64,000 nucleotides of DNA from Winogradskyella wichelsiae (GCF_013403925.1 NZ_JABFDJ010000001.1:682001-746000), one strand, 5' to 3'. Shown: positions 46,408 through 56,175, counted from the stretch's first letter. Notes: generated from the sequence alone by a model not told the origin. A program made the numbers and translations.

Positions 46408-46450
46408 TGACCCAGATCATTTCATATCACTTAAAAAGTACAGACCTTTA
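46408..46450 (+). promoter_or_regulatory. FNR-like box before the sigma-like gene
   Basis: Box TGA-CCCAGA-TCA at 46408-46419, the same core as classic ANR/FNR sites. Twenty-three bases later GACCTTTA (46443-46450) matches the -7 element only in part. Confidence 0.55.
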
Positions 46451-46476
46451 TACTATAATTAGTAAATAAGCATCTC

Positions 46477-47247
46477 ATGAAAACTACAGCTTCATATACT
46501 CAAAATAAAAAAGAGTTTCGTGTTTTTGTAACCGAATCATTTTCAAATCTTGTTCAATTAAAAAAAGAAGGGAATCAAATTTTGTTTGATGCTCTAGTGA
46601 TGAAGATAATGCCAGAGATTAAAAAGTATGTTAATAATCAGATAAAAACAGCCATAAAAAAAGGAAACTTTTCAAAAAACAAATACAAAGCAGACGATAT
46701 TATAGATCAGCTTTTTATTGAAATTCACGATCACATCGATGAGGTTTCACATGCTAAAGGTTTTTATCTCTGGCTATTTAAAAAAACAAATTATTTATTA
46801 GATGATATTATTGTGGAAGAAGAGTTTGATGATTTCTTTTTCAAAAACATCGATGATTATACACAACCAGAATGGGATGCAATGCAAGAGAATTACAGCA
46901 AAGATGCTGGCGGTGATTTTCTACTTATTGAAGAGCTAGATGATCTGTCTTACAATCATAACGATTACACATTAAATCCTATTTTTATAGAAGACAATCA
47001 AAAGGCATTAGCAGAGAAAATAGATAATGATTTAAGTACTGAAGAAATTAATAATCACATTAAAATGGTATTACATAATCTACCTGTTACCATGCGAAAT
47101 GTTTTTGAGTTATCAGTTATTCAACATTTAGAATTAGAAGAAATTGCTAAAATAAATAACAATACACTCAAGGAAGTTGAAGAGCTTTTGAAAAACGCAA
47201 AAGACGCATTACACAAAAGTTTTCTCAACAGATATTTCATAGGTTAA
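46477..47247 (+). CDS. Sigma-70-like factor
   Basis: Protein of 256 residues. The N-terminal part is helical and looks like region 2 (LFDALVMKIMPEIKKYV, YKADDIIDQLFIEIHDHI, FYLWLFKKTNYLLDD); an acidic linker sits in the middle; the C-terminal part matches region 4 (LHNLPVTMRNVFELSVIQHLELEEIAKINN). It is more divergent than usual ECF factors. Sixteen bases later the dnaJ-like gene begins, so this factor and the chaperone share a transcript behind an FNR-like box. Confidence 0.75.
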   Translation: MKTTASYTQNKKEFRVFVTESFSNLVQLKKEGNQILFDALVMKIMPEIKKYVNNQIKTAIKKGNFSKNKYKADDIIDQLFIEIHDHIDEVSHAKGFYLWLFKKTNYLLDDIIVEEEFDDFFFKNIDDYTQPEWDAMQENYSKDAGGDFLLIEELDDLSYNHNDYTLNPIFIEDNQKALAEKIDNDLSTEEINNHIKMVLHNLPVTMRNVFELSVIQHLELEEIAKINNNTLKEVEELLKNAKDALHKSFLNRYFIG

Positions 47248-47262
47248 TAAACCCTTTTTGTC

Positions 47263-48201
47263 ATGAACTACAAGGATTATTATAAAATATTAGGCGTTGC
47301 TAAAAATGCTTCCTCACAAGAGATTAAAAAAGCATATCGAAAATTAGCGGGCAAACATCATCCCGATAAAAATCCGGATAATAAAATAGCTGAAGAAAAA
47401 TTTAAAGAAATTAACGAGGCTAATGAGATTTTAAGTGATAAGGAAAAACGTGAGAAATATGATGCGCTAGGCTCTAATTGGGAAGCATACCAAAACACAG
47501 GAGATGACTGGCGTGATTACGCAAACCAAGCCAACCGAAGAAATACTAGCTCTAATCAGGGAGGTCCTTCAGATTTCTTTAGACAAAGTGCGCAAGGTGG
47601 TGAAGATTTTTCTAGCTTTTTTGAAAATTTTTTTGGTCCCGAAGGACGAAGCGTCAAAGGACAACGACCTAATTCTTCAGGTGGAAATACTCAAGCAGAA
47701 ATGCCAATTACCCTCTTAGAAGCTTATCAGGGAAGCAAAAGAACTTTTGAAATTCACAATCAAAATTTACGTATTACCATAAAACCAGGTTCTTATGATG
47801 GTCAACAGCTAAAAATAAAAGGCAAAGGACAACGAGGAGCCCAAGGTGGTGCTAGAGGTGATTTGTATATTATTTTAAAAGTACAAGACGACGCTAGGTT
47901 TCAAAGAAAAGGAGATAACCTTCTTTACAATGCTTCTGTAAACTTATATACCGCTATTTTGGGTGGTAAAATTGATATTTCTACACTTACAGGAACCTTA
48001 AAAATTACGATTCCAAAAGGTAGTGAAACAGGAAAAACACTTAGACTTAAAGGGAAAGGAATGCCAAAATATAATGCCCCCTCAACCTATGGAGACTTAC
48101 TTATAAAACTAAATATAAATCTACCTAAAGACCTTACAATGGCAGAAGAAGATTTGTTTAAACAATTACAAAGTTTAAGAGAACCACAAACGGCAAATTA
48201 A
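47263..48201 (+). CDS. DnaJ-family co-chaperone (CbpA type)
   Basis: Protein of 312 residues with an N-terminal J domain ([23 protein letters not shown] in KHHPDKNPD), a glycine- and glutamine-rich linker ([19 protein letters not shown]) and a DnaJ C-terminal substrate-binding domain in two parts ([20 protein letters not shown] and [20 protein letters not shown]). It lacks the cysteine-rich zinc region of true DnaJ, as CbpA proteins do. It stimulates DnaK. Follows the sigma-like gene. Confidence 0.92.
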   Translation: MNYKDYYKILGVAKNASSQEIKKAYRKLAGKHHPDKNPDNKIAEEKFKEINEANEILSDKEKREKYDALGSNWEAYQNTGDDWRDYANQANRRNTSSNQGGPSDFFRQSAQGGEDFSSFFENFFGPEGRSVKGQRPNSSGGNTQAEMPITLLEAYQGSKRTFEIHNQNLRITIKPGSYDGQQLKIKGKGQRGAQGGARGDLYIILKVQDDARFQRKGDNLLYNASVNLYTAILGGKIDISTLTGTLKITIPKGSETGKTLRLKGKGMPKYNAPSTYGDLLIKLNINLPKDLTMAEEDLFKQLQSLREPQTAN

Positions 48202-48303
48202 ATTTAAAATATAAAATTATTTAAACTCAACCTAGTGCTAAAAATCACAACTCGTTAATATTACTAAACAACATTTATGACGTACTAACATAAAACAAAA
48301 ATC

Positions 48304-48654
48304 ATGGAATTATCAATATATACAGGGGTTTATGACATTACAGATACGGTTCAAAATTTTATGAACGTATATTATGCAACGCACATGAATTATTTGGCAA
48401 GTGATCTTTTAAAGAAAGGATTATCTCCTGAGCAAATAAATAAAGCTGTTACTATTGCCATAAAAGTTGCTAACACCTCAGGCATTGAAGCACACAAACA
48501 TTTTCTACCAGTTTATAGTGGGTTGAGAGAAGGTATTATACAAGATTGCAAATTATCTCATTTAGGTTATGGATTAGTTTTGCTTAATGCAGATCCGTCT
48601 GCAACTGTTGTCAGTGAATTTCAAGTCGATGTTTTAAAAAGCTTTATAAAATAG
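48304..48654 (+). CDS. Small helical protein of unknown function
   Basis: Protein of 116 residues, mainly helical, no membrane segment or signal. It contains MNYLASDLLKKGLSPEQINKAVTIA and ends ATVVSEFQVDVLKSFIK. No family recognised. It follows the dnaJ-like gene by about 100 bases and may be part of the same stress set. A weak half-match to an FNR-like box (TGC-N6-TCA at 48236) is not convincing. Confidence 0.65.
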   Translation: MELSIYTGVYDITDTVQNFMNVYYATHMNYLASDLLKKGLSPEQINKAVTIAIKVANTSGIEAHKHFLPVYSGLREGIIQDCKLSHLGYGLVLLNADPSATVVSEFQVDVLKSFIK

Positions 48655-48786
48655 AGTTAAACATTGCCCATTTTATTTACCAATACAAAAGCACATAAAA
48701 AGATTTAAAAGCGATATAAAAATTGCTTCATAGTGATGAAAAATGATATCATTGCAAGTGGAATGCGTTTTTAAGTTTTATAACAA

Positions 48787-49950
48787 ATGAATACAAAATT
48801 ATCCAATTCAGTATTATACTTAATGAGTATATCTGCTGGACTTGTGGTGGCGAATCTTTATTACAATCAACCACTTCTACATCAAATATCTGTTGATTTT
48901 GGAGTTAGTGAATCGACTGTTAGTAATGTACCACTCGCTACACAATTAGGTTATGCTTTTGGATTATTATTTATCATTCCTCTAGGCGATAAAATTTCTA
49001 ATAAAAAAATATTACAATATGATTTTGCTTTAATGGTAATTTCACTTATTGCAGCAGCGATGTCTAGCACATTATTGCTACTTATTGCTAGCAGTTTTCT
49101 TATTGGCTTTTCTTCGGCTATTCCACAACTATTTGTTCCCATGGCAGCACAATTATCTGATGATAAAGGACGTGGACGTGCTATTGGTATTGTGATGAGT
49201 GGATTACTCATTGGAATCCTTGGATCTCGTGTAATAAGCGGTATTGTAGGTGAATGGTTTGGATGGCGATTTATGTATTTTGCTGCAACCTGTTTAATGG
49301 TGTTGCTCTTTATTTTACTTCAATTTAAGTTGCCAAAAATAAACCCAAGTTATACAGATAGTTATGGCAGCTTATTAAAATCTATTGGCTATTATTTTAA
49401 AACAGAACCTACAGTAAGGCTAGCAGCATTGCGGGGAGGACTCGGCTTTGCAGGACTAAGTATTTTTTGGACGACTTTTGTTTTTTTAATGGAAGATCAC
49501 TTTGGTTATGGCAGTGATGTTACTGGCGCTTTTGGTCTCTTTGGTGTTATAGGCGCATTGGCAGCTGCTGTTGTAGGAAAGTTAAATGATAAATTCAATA
49601 AGAATAAGATCATTATCTTTTCTGCTTTACTAATAATTTTCTCTTGGGTCATTTTCTACCTCTCAGGAAACTCGCTTATTGGTTTAGCAATTGGTGTTAT
49701 TTTAGTCGATTTAGGATTACAAATCCTTCATATTACCAATCAAAATATTATTTTTTCAAAAAATCCCGAAGCAAGAAACCGTGTTAATACCATTTATATG
49801 GTTGGTTTTTTTATTGGTGGTGCATTAGGTACAACATTAGGAGCATTTGCATGGGAACATTATGCCTGGAAAGGTGTTTCTGTTTTAGGCATTTTAATAT
49901 CAGTGGCAATTCTACTCACTCAATTGTTATCTAAACATCAGCACAAATAA
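48787..49950 (+). CDS. MFS transporter
   Basis: Inner-membrane carrier of 387 residues with twelve predicted helices. The first loop carries FIIPLGDKISNKK, a form of the MFS motif, and helix 1 includes VVANLYYNQPLLHQI, which is typical of the drug-efflux-like YnfM group. The substrate cannot be read. It converges on the amino-acid permease gene 11 bases away. Confidence 0.88.
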   Translation: MNTKLSNSVLYLMSISAGLVVANLYYNQPLLHQISVDFGVSESTVSNVPLATQLGYAFGLLFIIPLGDKISNKKILQYDFALMVISLIAAAMSSTLLLLIASSFLIGFSSAIPQLFVPMAAQLSDDKGRGRAIGIVMSGLLIGILGSRVISGIVGEWFGWRFMYFAATCLMVLLFILLQFKLPKINPSYTDSYGSLLKSIGYYFKTEPTVRLAALRGGLGFAGLSIFWTTFVFLMEDHFGYGSDVTGAFGLFGVIGALAAAVVGKLNDKFNKNKIIIFSALLIIFSWVIFYLSGNSLIGLAIGVILVDLGLQILHITNQNIIFSKNPEARNRVNTIYMVGFFIGGALGTTLGAFAWEHYAWKGVSVLGILISVAILLTQLLSKHQHK

Positions 49951-49961
49951 TATAAAGATGC

Positions 49962-51284
49962 CTAATTATTTTTGACTTTTCTATTTACTTTCTCCGAATA
50001 AATCCAGGCAAAAATTGCTAAAACTAAATACAGAATTATGATGGCTAACATCTGTTTCCATTCATTTTTAAATTCATAATACAAAATCAATAGTCCACCA
50101 ATACCAAGTCCTATAATGGACAGGATCGTTATAAATGTTGAAGACTTTGTTTTATCTCTTATTTTGAAATTAGCAATTGCCATTAATAATGAAACGAGTA
50201 AAAAAGTAATACTTCCAAACTCTAAAATTAATTCTAAACCACCCAATAAAATTAAAATACTTGCCATAACAGACATGGCTATAATTGCATTTTGAGGTGT
50301 GTTCTTTTTTCGGATAGATAACCAATGTGGAAAGTAACCATCCTTAGCGATAACTGCCATTTGTCTCGACGAACCAAAAACGGTTCCACTAATAGCACTA
50401 CTCGTTGCTAAAATAGCACCCAAAATAACAATATTAGTTCCTAAACTTCCCAACACATTTCCTGCACCTGCAGCCAATGCAAATTCTTTATTTTTAATAA
50501 TCTCTTCGGTAGGGATTGCAAATAATGCACCTACAGAAAGCACAACATAAATAAGTATCGCTAATGTAATAGCCATATAGATTGCTCTAGGTATATTTTT
50601 ATCCGGATTTTTCATTTCGTTAACGGCATTAATAACGAGTTGAAAACCTTCATAAGCAACAAAGGTTAAGGATGCTACAATTAAAATAGAGAATAGGCTT
50701 GATTTTTCAGCATCGATTACCATATTACCCATAAAAGTGCCAAAATCAGTAGTTCCATGTTGAATAAGTACTACTGATATAATTGTAAGTAAAACCAATT
50801 TGGTGTACACCATAACGTCCTCGATTTTCCCCATCCCATTGACGCTCCATATATTTATAAAGGTGAATAAGGCTATTACAGCCATCGCAATTCCTTTTCT
50901 AATCCAAATATCATTGGCAAAATCAGTACTACTAATAGCGTAAGAGGAAAACGTGTAAGCATACAATGCTAATGTGCTTATATATCCAAAAATAACAAAC
51001 CAACCGACTACAGATGCTAAAAATTTAGAGGTAGGATACGTACGTTTAAAAAAGGAATATGTTGCGCCTTCGTCTTTATAAAAAAGTCCTAATTTTACAT
51101 AAGAATAAGCTGCCAAAGCTGCTATACAGCCACCAATAACAATCGCAACAGGTGCCAAATTACCAACAATAGATACTGCAATACCAAGAACTGTAAAAAT
51201 ACCTCCGCCAACCATACCTCCTAAAGCAATAGCTACGAGTTCTGCTAAGCCTAAATTTTTGTTTCGTTTTCTGTGAATGGTCAT
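49962..51284 (-). CDS. APC family amino-acid permease
   Basis: Inner-membrane transporter of 440 residues with about twelve helices. The first helix has the substrate-binding glycine pattern LVAIALGGMVGGGIFTVLG, and helix 6 FVAYEGFQLVINAVNEMKNP is typical of the family. The cargo is an amino acid or polyamine, not defined here. Its promoter carries an FNR-like box, an unusual control for a permease; it may link to acid or low-oxygen stress. Confidence 0.88.
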   Translation of the reverse strand: MTIHRKRNKNLGLAELVAIALGGMVGGGIFTVLGIAVSIVGNLAPVAIVIGGCIAALAAYSYVKLGLFYKDEGATYSFFKRTYPTSKFLASVVGWFVIFGYISTLALYAYTFSSYAISSTDFANDIWIRKGIAMAVIALFTFINIWSVNGMGKIEDVMVYTKLVLLTIISVVLIQHGTTDFGTFMGNMVIDAEKSSLFSILIVASLTFVAYEGFQLVINAVNEMKNPDKNIPRAIYMAITLAILIYVVLSVGALFAIPTEEIIKNKEFALAAGAGNVLGSLGTNIVILGAILATSSAISGTVFGSSRQMAVIAKDGYFPHWLSIRKKNTPQNAIIAMSVMASILILLGGLELILEFGSITFLLVSLLMAIANFKIRDKTKSSTFITILSIIGLGIGGLLILYYEFKNEWKQMLAIIILYLVLAIFAWIYSEKVNRKVKNN

Positions 51285-51320
51285 CTATTTATTTTGTTAG
51301 GCACGCATGCCAGAATACCA

Positions 51321-51363
51321 CAAAGTTAAAACAACTTATTATGCTGCAGAATGACTTTCGTCA
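51321..51363 (-). promoter_or_regulatory. FNR-like box and -7 element before the permease
   Basis: Box TGA-CTTTCG-TCA at 51352-51363, then 23 bases, then TAACTTTG (51328-51321, minus strand). It fits in the short gap between the poxB-like stop and the permease start. Confidence 0.65.
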
Positions 51364-51380
51364 GTCAACTAAAATGATCT

Positions 51381-53117
51381 TTATAAAACTTCTTTCATAT
51401 GCTTGTAATTGGTTTTAACCATTTCTAAAACCTCATCCATTCTTCCTCCTAAAATCATTTTACTGATAGATAAAGCATAGCCTTTCATTTGGTCAAATTC
51501 CATTTTTGGTGGCATAGCTAAAGCCTGTGGATTGGTAAAAACATTAACTAATACAGGACCATCATGTATAAAGGCTTCTTTTAATGCCGCTTTTACACCA
51601 CTTGGTTCTGCTACTGAAATCCCTTTGAACCCCATGGCTTCTGCAACCATTTTAAAATCGGGATTTACCATCTCAGTTTCATGATTAGGAAGTCCTTCAA
51701 CTTGCATTTCTAACTGTACCATTCCTAAAGATCTGTTATTAAAAACAATCAATTTTATTGGAAGGTTGTACTGCTTAATTGTTGCTAAATCACCTAACAG
51801 CATAGAAAGTCCTCCATCTCCACAGAATGCAATGACTTGTCGGTCTGGATAAGCCAATTGTGCTCCAATAGCCATTGGCATGGCATTAGCCATGGAACCA
51901 TGATTAAAAGAACCTAACATAATTCGTTTTCCTGTGCCATCAATATATCTAGCGCCCCAAACACAACACATGCCTGTATCTACAGTAAAAACAGTATCGT
52001 CATTGGCCATTTCATTAATAGTCGATGCTACAAATTCTGGACTGATATGTTTTTCAGAGCCAGTTTCTTCCACATAGATATTTAAATTTTCTTTTACTTT
52101 ATCATAAAATTCTAATTGCGCTTTTAAGAAACTATCATCTTCTTTTTCTTTAATTAATGGCAGTAGTGCCGCAACAGTATCTGTTATTTTTCCGGTTAGT
52201 CCTATTTCTAATTTGGCACGTCTACCTAGGCGTTCTGGTTTTATATCTACCTGAATAATTTTATTTTTTACAGGCATAAAATGTTCATATGGAAAATCGG
52301 TTCCTAATAAAATAACCACATCAGATTCGTGCATGGCATGAAAAGCTGAAGGCACACCAAGCAAGCCTGTCATCCCAACTTCGTAAGGATTGTTATATTG
52401 CATTCCCATTTTTCCTCGGAAAGAATAACCAATAGGTGCTTTTAATAATTGTGCTAATTTTATAATATCATCATGTGCTTCTCTTGCTCCAATACCACAA
52501 TAAATAGAAATTTTTGGATGTTTGTTAACGAGGTCCGCAAATTTTTGCATCTCATGATCTGAGGGACGCAAAATAGTTTCACTATGATAATTGTACATCG
52601 ATGTGGCACTTTCTTCCGCGGGCATGGAAGAAACATCGCCGGGCAAGCCAAACACAGCAACCCCTTTTTTATGAACCGCATTTTGCATCGCTGCTTGTAA
52701 CATACGCGGCACTTGTTTTGGTGTGCTTGCTAATTCATTATAAACACTACAATCATCAAATAACTTATAGGTATTTGTGGCTTGAAAATAGTCTACGCCA
52801 AATTCGGGTGTATTTATAGTAGACGCAATCGCAATCATTGGAACTCCAGAGCGGTTAGCATCATACAATCCATTGATTAAATGCACATGTCCAGGCCCAC
52901 TACTTCCGGCACAACAAGCTAAACCATCTAATTCGGCTTCAGCAGCAGCAGCATAGGCACCAACTTCTTCGTGGCGAACGTGAATCCATTTAATTTTCCC
53001 GTTTCTCCTTACCGCATCATTTAACTCATTTAAACTGTCGCCAGTAACGGCATAAATTCTTTTCACGTTATTCTCTACTAACATTTCTACGATTTGGTCT
53101 GCTACTTTTATTCCCAT
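51381..53117 (-). CDS. Thiamine-diphosphate pyruvate oxidase/dehydrogenase
   Basis: ThDP enzyme of 578 residues related to PoxB, which turns pyruvate into acetate and CO2 and passes electrons to quinone. N-terminal pyrimidine domain with the catalytic glutamate (KWIHVRHEEVGAYAAAAEAEL), central FAD-type domain, and C-terminal ThDP/Mg domain (FCGDGGLSMLLGDLATIKQ to VFNNRSLGMV). Whether the partner is quinone or oxygen is not settled by the sequence. It lies in the stress module, upstream of the permease. Confidence 0.88.
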   Translation of the reverse strand: MGIKVADQIVEMLVENNVKRIYAVTGDSLNELNDAVRRNGKIKWIHVRHEEVGAYAAAAEAELDGLACCAGSSGPGHVHLINGLYDANRSGVPMIAIASTINTPEFGVDYFQATNTYKLFDDCSVYNELASTPKQVPRMLQAAMQNAVHKKGVAVFGLPGDVSSMPAEESATSMYNYHSETILRPSDHEMQKFADLVNKHPKISIYCGIGAREAHDDIIKLAQLLKAPIGYSFRGKMGMQYNNPYEVGMTGLLGVPSAFHAMHESDVVILLGTDFPYEHFMPVKNKIIQVDIKPERLGRRAKLEIGLTGKITDTVAALLPLIKEKEDDSFLKAQLEFYDKVKENLNIYVEETGSEKHISPEFVASTINEMANDDTVFTVDTGMCCVWGARYIDGTGKRIMLGSFNHGSMANAMPMAIGAQLAYPDRQVIAFCGDGGLSMLLGDLATIKQYNLPIKLIVFNNRSLGMVQLEMQVEGLPNHETEMVNPDFKMVAEAMGFKGISVAEPSGVKAALKEAFIHDGPVLVNVFTNPQALAMPPKMEFDQMKGYALSISKMILGGRMDEVLEMVKTNYKHMKEVL

Positions 53118-53255
53118 AATTTATTGTTTTTCTTAAATGAGTTGATACTTAAAGGTATTGGAATCGAAGTCTAATAGGTTACCTTTTGCTTAAATAGATT
53201 ATTTTTTATGAAACTTTAACAAGGTAATAGGCATGGTGTTAATATTTTTAATAAT

Positions 53256-53966
53256 TTAAATTACTATTTCGCTCATTTGTTCTAACTGATGATGCTCTTT
53301 TAAATTCATACCCCTGTCAAATTCATAGACGTTTAAAATCCCTGTTTGTACTTCTACAGTTGAAATTTCGGATGCCGGAATATTTAAAATTTCGGTCATT
53401 AATGCGCGAATAGAATTTCCGTGTGCAGCAACCAAAACGGTTTTGCCTTTTACTAATTCAGGAACTATCACTTCAAAATAATATGCTACAGTTCTTTCTT
53501 TAGTTTGTTCAAGAGATTCTGTTGTTGGCAGTTCGCTTGCAGTAAGCTGACTGTATTTAGAATCAAACTTAGGATAGCGTTCATCATCTATAGATAAAGC
53601 AGGAGCGGAATCGCTGTACCCTCTTCTTACGTTCCAAAAGAGATCTTCCCCAACCTCCTTTTCTACTTCGTCTTTATTTTGGCCTTGCCAAGCTCCGTAG
53701 TGTCTTTCGTTTAATTTCCAGCTTTTAATAAAATCGATGTATGATATATCTGCTGTTTCCATAATTATAGAAGCTGTTTTAATGGCTCTTTTTAGGTAGG
53801 ATGAAAAACAAATGTCAATATTGATTTTTTGATCTCTAATAAGTTCTCCTGCAATTTTGGCTTCTTCAAGTCCTTCTGGTGCAAGGTCTACATCGGTCCA
53901 TCCGGTAAATATGTTTTTCATATTCCAGATGCTTTTGCCATGTCTGACTAATATTAGCTTTCCCAT
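53256..53966 (-). CDS. gpmA: 2,3-bisphosphoglycerate-dependent phosphoglycerate mutase
   Basis: Glycolytic enzyme of 236 residues that interconverts 3- and 2-phosphoglycerate. The phosphohistidine motif is LVRHGKSIWN, followed by FTGWTDVDLAPEG, the ERHYGAWQGQNK segment, and the second histidine in VLVAAHGNSIRALM. It follows the DUF1269-like gene by 38 bases, so it is likely on that FNR-controlled transcript, consistent with more glycolysis when oxygen is low. Confidence 0.93.
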   Translation of the reverse strand: MGKLILVRHGKSIWNMKNIFTGWTDVDLAPEGLEEAKIAGELIRDQKINIDICFSSYLKRAIKTASIIMETADISYIDFIKSWKLNERHYGAWQGQNKDEVEKEVGEDLFWNVRRGYSDSAPALSIDDERYPKFDSKYSQLTASELPTTESLEQTKERTVAYYFEVIVPELVKGKTVLVAAHGNSIRALMTEILNIPASEISTVEVQTGILNVYEFDRGMNLKEHHQLEQMSEIVI

Positions 53967-54004
53967 TCTTAATTTGAATTTTAGAACTTTTTATTTCTTC
54001 ATTA

Positions 54005-54823
54005 TTAATCCATAATGTCTTCACCTAGCGCATTATGCAATTGGTATAATTTCTCTTCTTCTCTTTTAATGCGTTTTCGAAGTCTATTTTTACGTGCTTT
54101 TTGATAAGAATTAGACATAGAATCTTCATAGTTGTGAAGACGAGACTCTAACTTTTTAATTCTATTTTTTGTTTTGCTCTTAAGACTATTTAACGCGGAT
54201 TTTCTTTGTGCTTCTAATATTTCGATTTTAGTGTTTCGTTGAATTTTTAGATGGTCAATTTTCAATTTAATATTATCTTTTTCTTGAGCTGTTGCTACTT
54301 TAAAATTTTCGCGTTCTTCTTCAATTTTCTCTTCTAAATCTTCAATTTCGTCATTAATAAAATTATCATATTCTAATTGAGCTTCACTTCTTATAATTTC
54401 TGAACTATAAGATTTCAATGCTTCATCGATAAACATAGGGTCATCTTCAGTAACCTCTGCTATGATAGCAATAGTACCTATCGTCATTTTATGACTTACA
54501 TTTTTGATAAATTGATTTTCGAATTTGAAATGACTAATGTCCCAATAAGCACCAAAAGCGGTTCCTGTGTAGAGACCAATAATAAATCCTATTGGCCCCG
54601 CCAAAGCACCAGTAAAACCACCTAAAGCCATACCTGTAAATGTCCTCCAACCCTCACTATCTGTTTGATTTTTTAAAACTTTGTATTGATTGTTTTCTGT
54701 TTTTCGAATTATAATATGCTCATAGAGTGTAATATCTCCATAAGAATCTAATTCTTTAATTTGGTGTAAAGCATCTATCGCTTTTGCTTCTTCCTTAAAA
54801 GGAATGACGATTATATTTGCCAT
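54005..54823 (-). CDS. DUF1269-like protein with long coiled coil
   Basis: Protein of 272 residues. The first 150 match a DUF1269-type layout (IIVIPFKEEAKAIDALHQI, then the glycine-rich ALGGFTGALAGPIGFIIGLY), which may insert in a membrane. The rest is a charged coiled coil (EDLEEKIEEERENFKVATAQ to the basic end RKRIKREEEK). Function unknown. Its promoter has a strong FNR-like box. gpmA follows. Confidence 0.7.
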   Translation of the reverse strand: MANIIVIPFKEEAKAIDALHQIKELDSYGDITLYEHIIIRKTENNQYKVLKNQTDSEGWRTFTGMALGGFTGALAGPIGFIIGLYTGTAFGAYWDISHFKFENQFIKNVSHKMTIGTIAIIAEVTEDDPMFIDEALKSYSSEIIRSEAQLEYDNFINDEIEDLEEKIEEERENFKVATAQEKDNIKLKIDHLKIQRNTKIEILEAQRKSALNSLKSKTKNRIKKLESRLHNYEDSMSNSYQKARKNRLRKRIKREEEKLYQLHNALGEDIMD

Positions 54824-54886
54824 GATATTAGGTTTTAAAATGTTACTAATGATTCAACTTTTTATCTAATTGAATTAGTTATACTT

Positions 54887-54929
54887 CAAAATTAATGAGT
54901 TAATACACCGATCGCACTGACCTAAATCA
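54887..54929 (-). promoter_or_regulatory. FNR-like box and -7 element before the DUF1269-like gene
   Basis: Box TGA-CCTAAA-TCA at 54918-54929, extended to a perfect ACTGA and TCAGT pair, then 23 bases, then TAATTTTG (54894-54887, minus strand). The box centre would be about 41 bases before the start, the classic activating position. Confidence 0.72.
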
Positions 54930-54998
54930 GTACTAAGCGTTTTTATTATAATTTTAACAACAGCTTTTAAATCACTAACTAAACTAGTTAATAAAACA

Positions 54999-55028
54999 GG
55001 ACCTCTTTTTTATAAAAAAAAGAGGTCC
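54999..55028 (-). terminator. Terminator after the small helical gene at 55099
   Basis: Perfect 13-bp stem GGACCTCTTTTTT (54999-55011) and AAAAAAGAGGTCC (55016-55028) with a four-base loop, T-rich on the minus side. Confidence 0.8.
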
Positions 55029-55098
55029 AAACAAAATAAACAACTATAAAACTTGTCTTATTAAATAGTAATGTGACATATAAATAATAATTAACGTG

Positions 55099-55485
55099 CT
55101 ACATATACTGATCCAAAAACAAGAAAAATCCATTTTTAAGCGCTGTATAAATTTCTCGTTGAGCTTCTAAACGTTTTCTAAATATGATATGCTTTTTAGC
55201 CAACTCTGTATCTATGACATCTTTCGCTATTTTACTTTGTCTAGCGATACGAGTTTCATGGTCTTCTATAATTTCTTCTAAATCTTCAATAACACCTCCG
55301 TGAAGTACAAATTCGTTTTGATAATGCTCTAACTGCTTTAATACCTCTTTATTCGTCCATCGTGTTACGAGCTCACTTAATCTGTTATTGAAGGATCTTA
55401 ATTCATCTTTCCAAAACTCTAATTCACCTCTCCAAAGTCGATGCTCAAAATGCATATTTGAGTTATATAAAACTTCTGTTTTCAT
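55099..55485 (-). CDS. Small helical (coiled-coil) protein
   Basis: Protein of 128 residues, almost all helix, with HRLWRGELEFWKDELRSF near the start and a long charged helix in the middle (HGGVIEDLEEIIEDHETR). No known family. It resembles the decayed gene at 56176-56557 in length and in the pattern of its first helix. It is the last gene of the short operon behind the FNR-like promoter at 56592. Confidence 0.7.
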   Translation of the reverse strand: MKTEVLYNSNMHFEHRLWRGELEFWKDELRSFNNRLSELVTRWTNKEVLKQLEHYQNEFVLHGGVIEDLEEIIEDHETRIARQSKIAKDVIDTELAKKHIIFRKRLEAQREIYTALKNGFFLFLDQYM

Positions 55486-55524
55486 GATATTATATATTTG
55501 AAAGTTTTTTTCTACTGAAAAGCA

Positions 55525-55890
55525 TCAGATTTTATTGATATCAGTAGGTGTCTCAATTAAAACACTTTTGTCTCCTAATAATAAAATGGGCTGTTTCATA
55601 ATTTCAGGATTATGTTGAATCATTTTTAACCAATCATCTGTAGAAAAGTTATGATGTTCAAATTGTTTATTATAAGCTGGATGTTCTTGATTTACTAAAT
55701 TGGCTACAGTAAGTCCTAATCGTTTGGCTAATTCTACAATTTGTAATCCGGTAAGCTTTGTTTTTAAAAGGTCTACTTCTTTAACTATAATACCTTCAGC
55801 TTTTGCATACGCTAAAGTTTGCTTTGCTCTCACAGATTTAGAATTATAGAATAAGGTAATTTGCCTGTTTGATGTTGCTATTTCTCCCAT
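55525..55890 (-). CDS. ArsC/Spx-like thioredoxin-fold protein without catalytic cysteine
   Basis: Protein of 121 residues with the ArsC/Spx layout: N-terminal strand and loop ITLFYNSKSVRAKQTLAYAK, then GLQIVELAKRLG and the C-terminal ILLLGDKSVLIETP. In active arsenate reductases the loop is YxNPxCxxSR; here the cysteine is absent, so reductase chemistry is unlikely. It may act as a binding or regulatory protein in the stress set. It lies nine bases behind the 74-residue gene. Confidence 0.75.
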   Translation of the reverse strand: MGEIATSNRQITLFYNSKSVRAKQTLAYAKAEGIIVKEVDLLKTKLTGLQIVELAKRLGLTVANLVNQEHPAYNKQFEHHNFSTDDWLKMIQHNPEIMKQPILLLGDKSVLIETPTDINKI

Positions 55891-55899
55891 AATTATTTT

Positions 55900-56124
55900 T
55901 TATAAAGTACTAGTTCTTATTTTTTCTTCCTTTAAATAATTTTCTAATAACACTTGTAAACTTTCTAAATACGCTTGCATAACCCCCTTGTCCATTTGTG
56001 GATGTTGGCTAACAGGTATCGTAATCGGGTTTTCATCTAATGAGCGGTAAAGCTCCGGGTAATCTATTTCAATTGTTGTTGTGAGTGCTGTGATCGCTGT
56101 TAATATGTTTTGTAGATTTTTCAT
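55900..56124 (-). CDS. Small conserved-type protein, 74 residues
   Basis: Short protein with LTAITALTTTIEIDYPELYRSLDE, a proline and valine stretch (NPITIPVSQHP) and a C-terminal helix (MQAYLESLQVLLENYLKEEK). No family recognised. First intact gene behind the FNR-like promoter at 56592, followed closely by the ArsC-like gene. Confidence 0.65.
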   Translation of the reverse strand: MKNLQNILTAITALTTTIEIDYPELYRSLDENPITIPVSQHPQMDKGVMQAYLESLQVLLENYLKEEKIRTSTL

Positions 56125-56175
56125 TAGGCTTAATATTTAAAAGATTCAAAAAACAATAACTCATTATCTTATACT

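Noticed and set aside
48236..48278. Possible FNR-like box before the 116-residue gene
   Set aside because: TGC-N6-TCA has a change in the half-site and the -7 element is off by position and sequence.
48741..48757. Palindrome AATGATATCATT before the MFS gene
   Set aside because: It looked like an operator, but the spacing does not fit the FNR-like pattern and no second copy was found.
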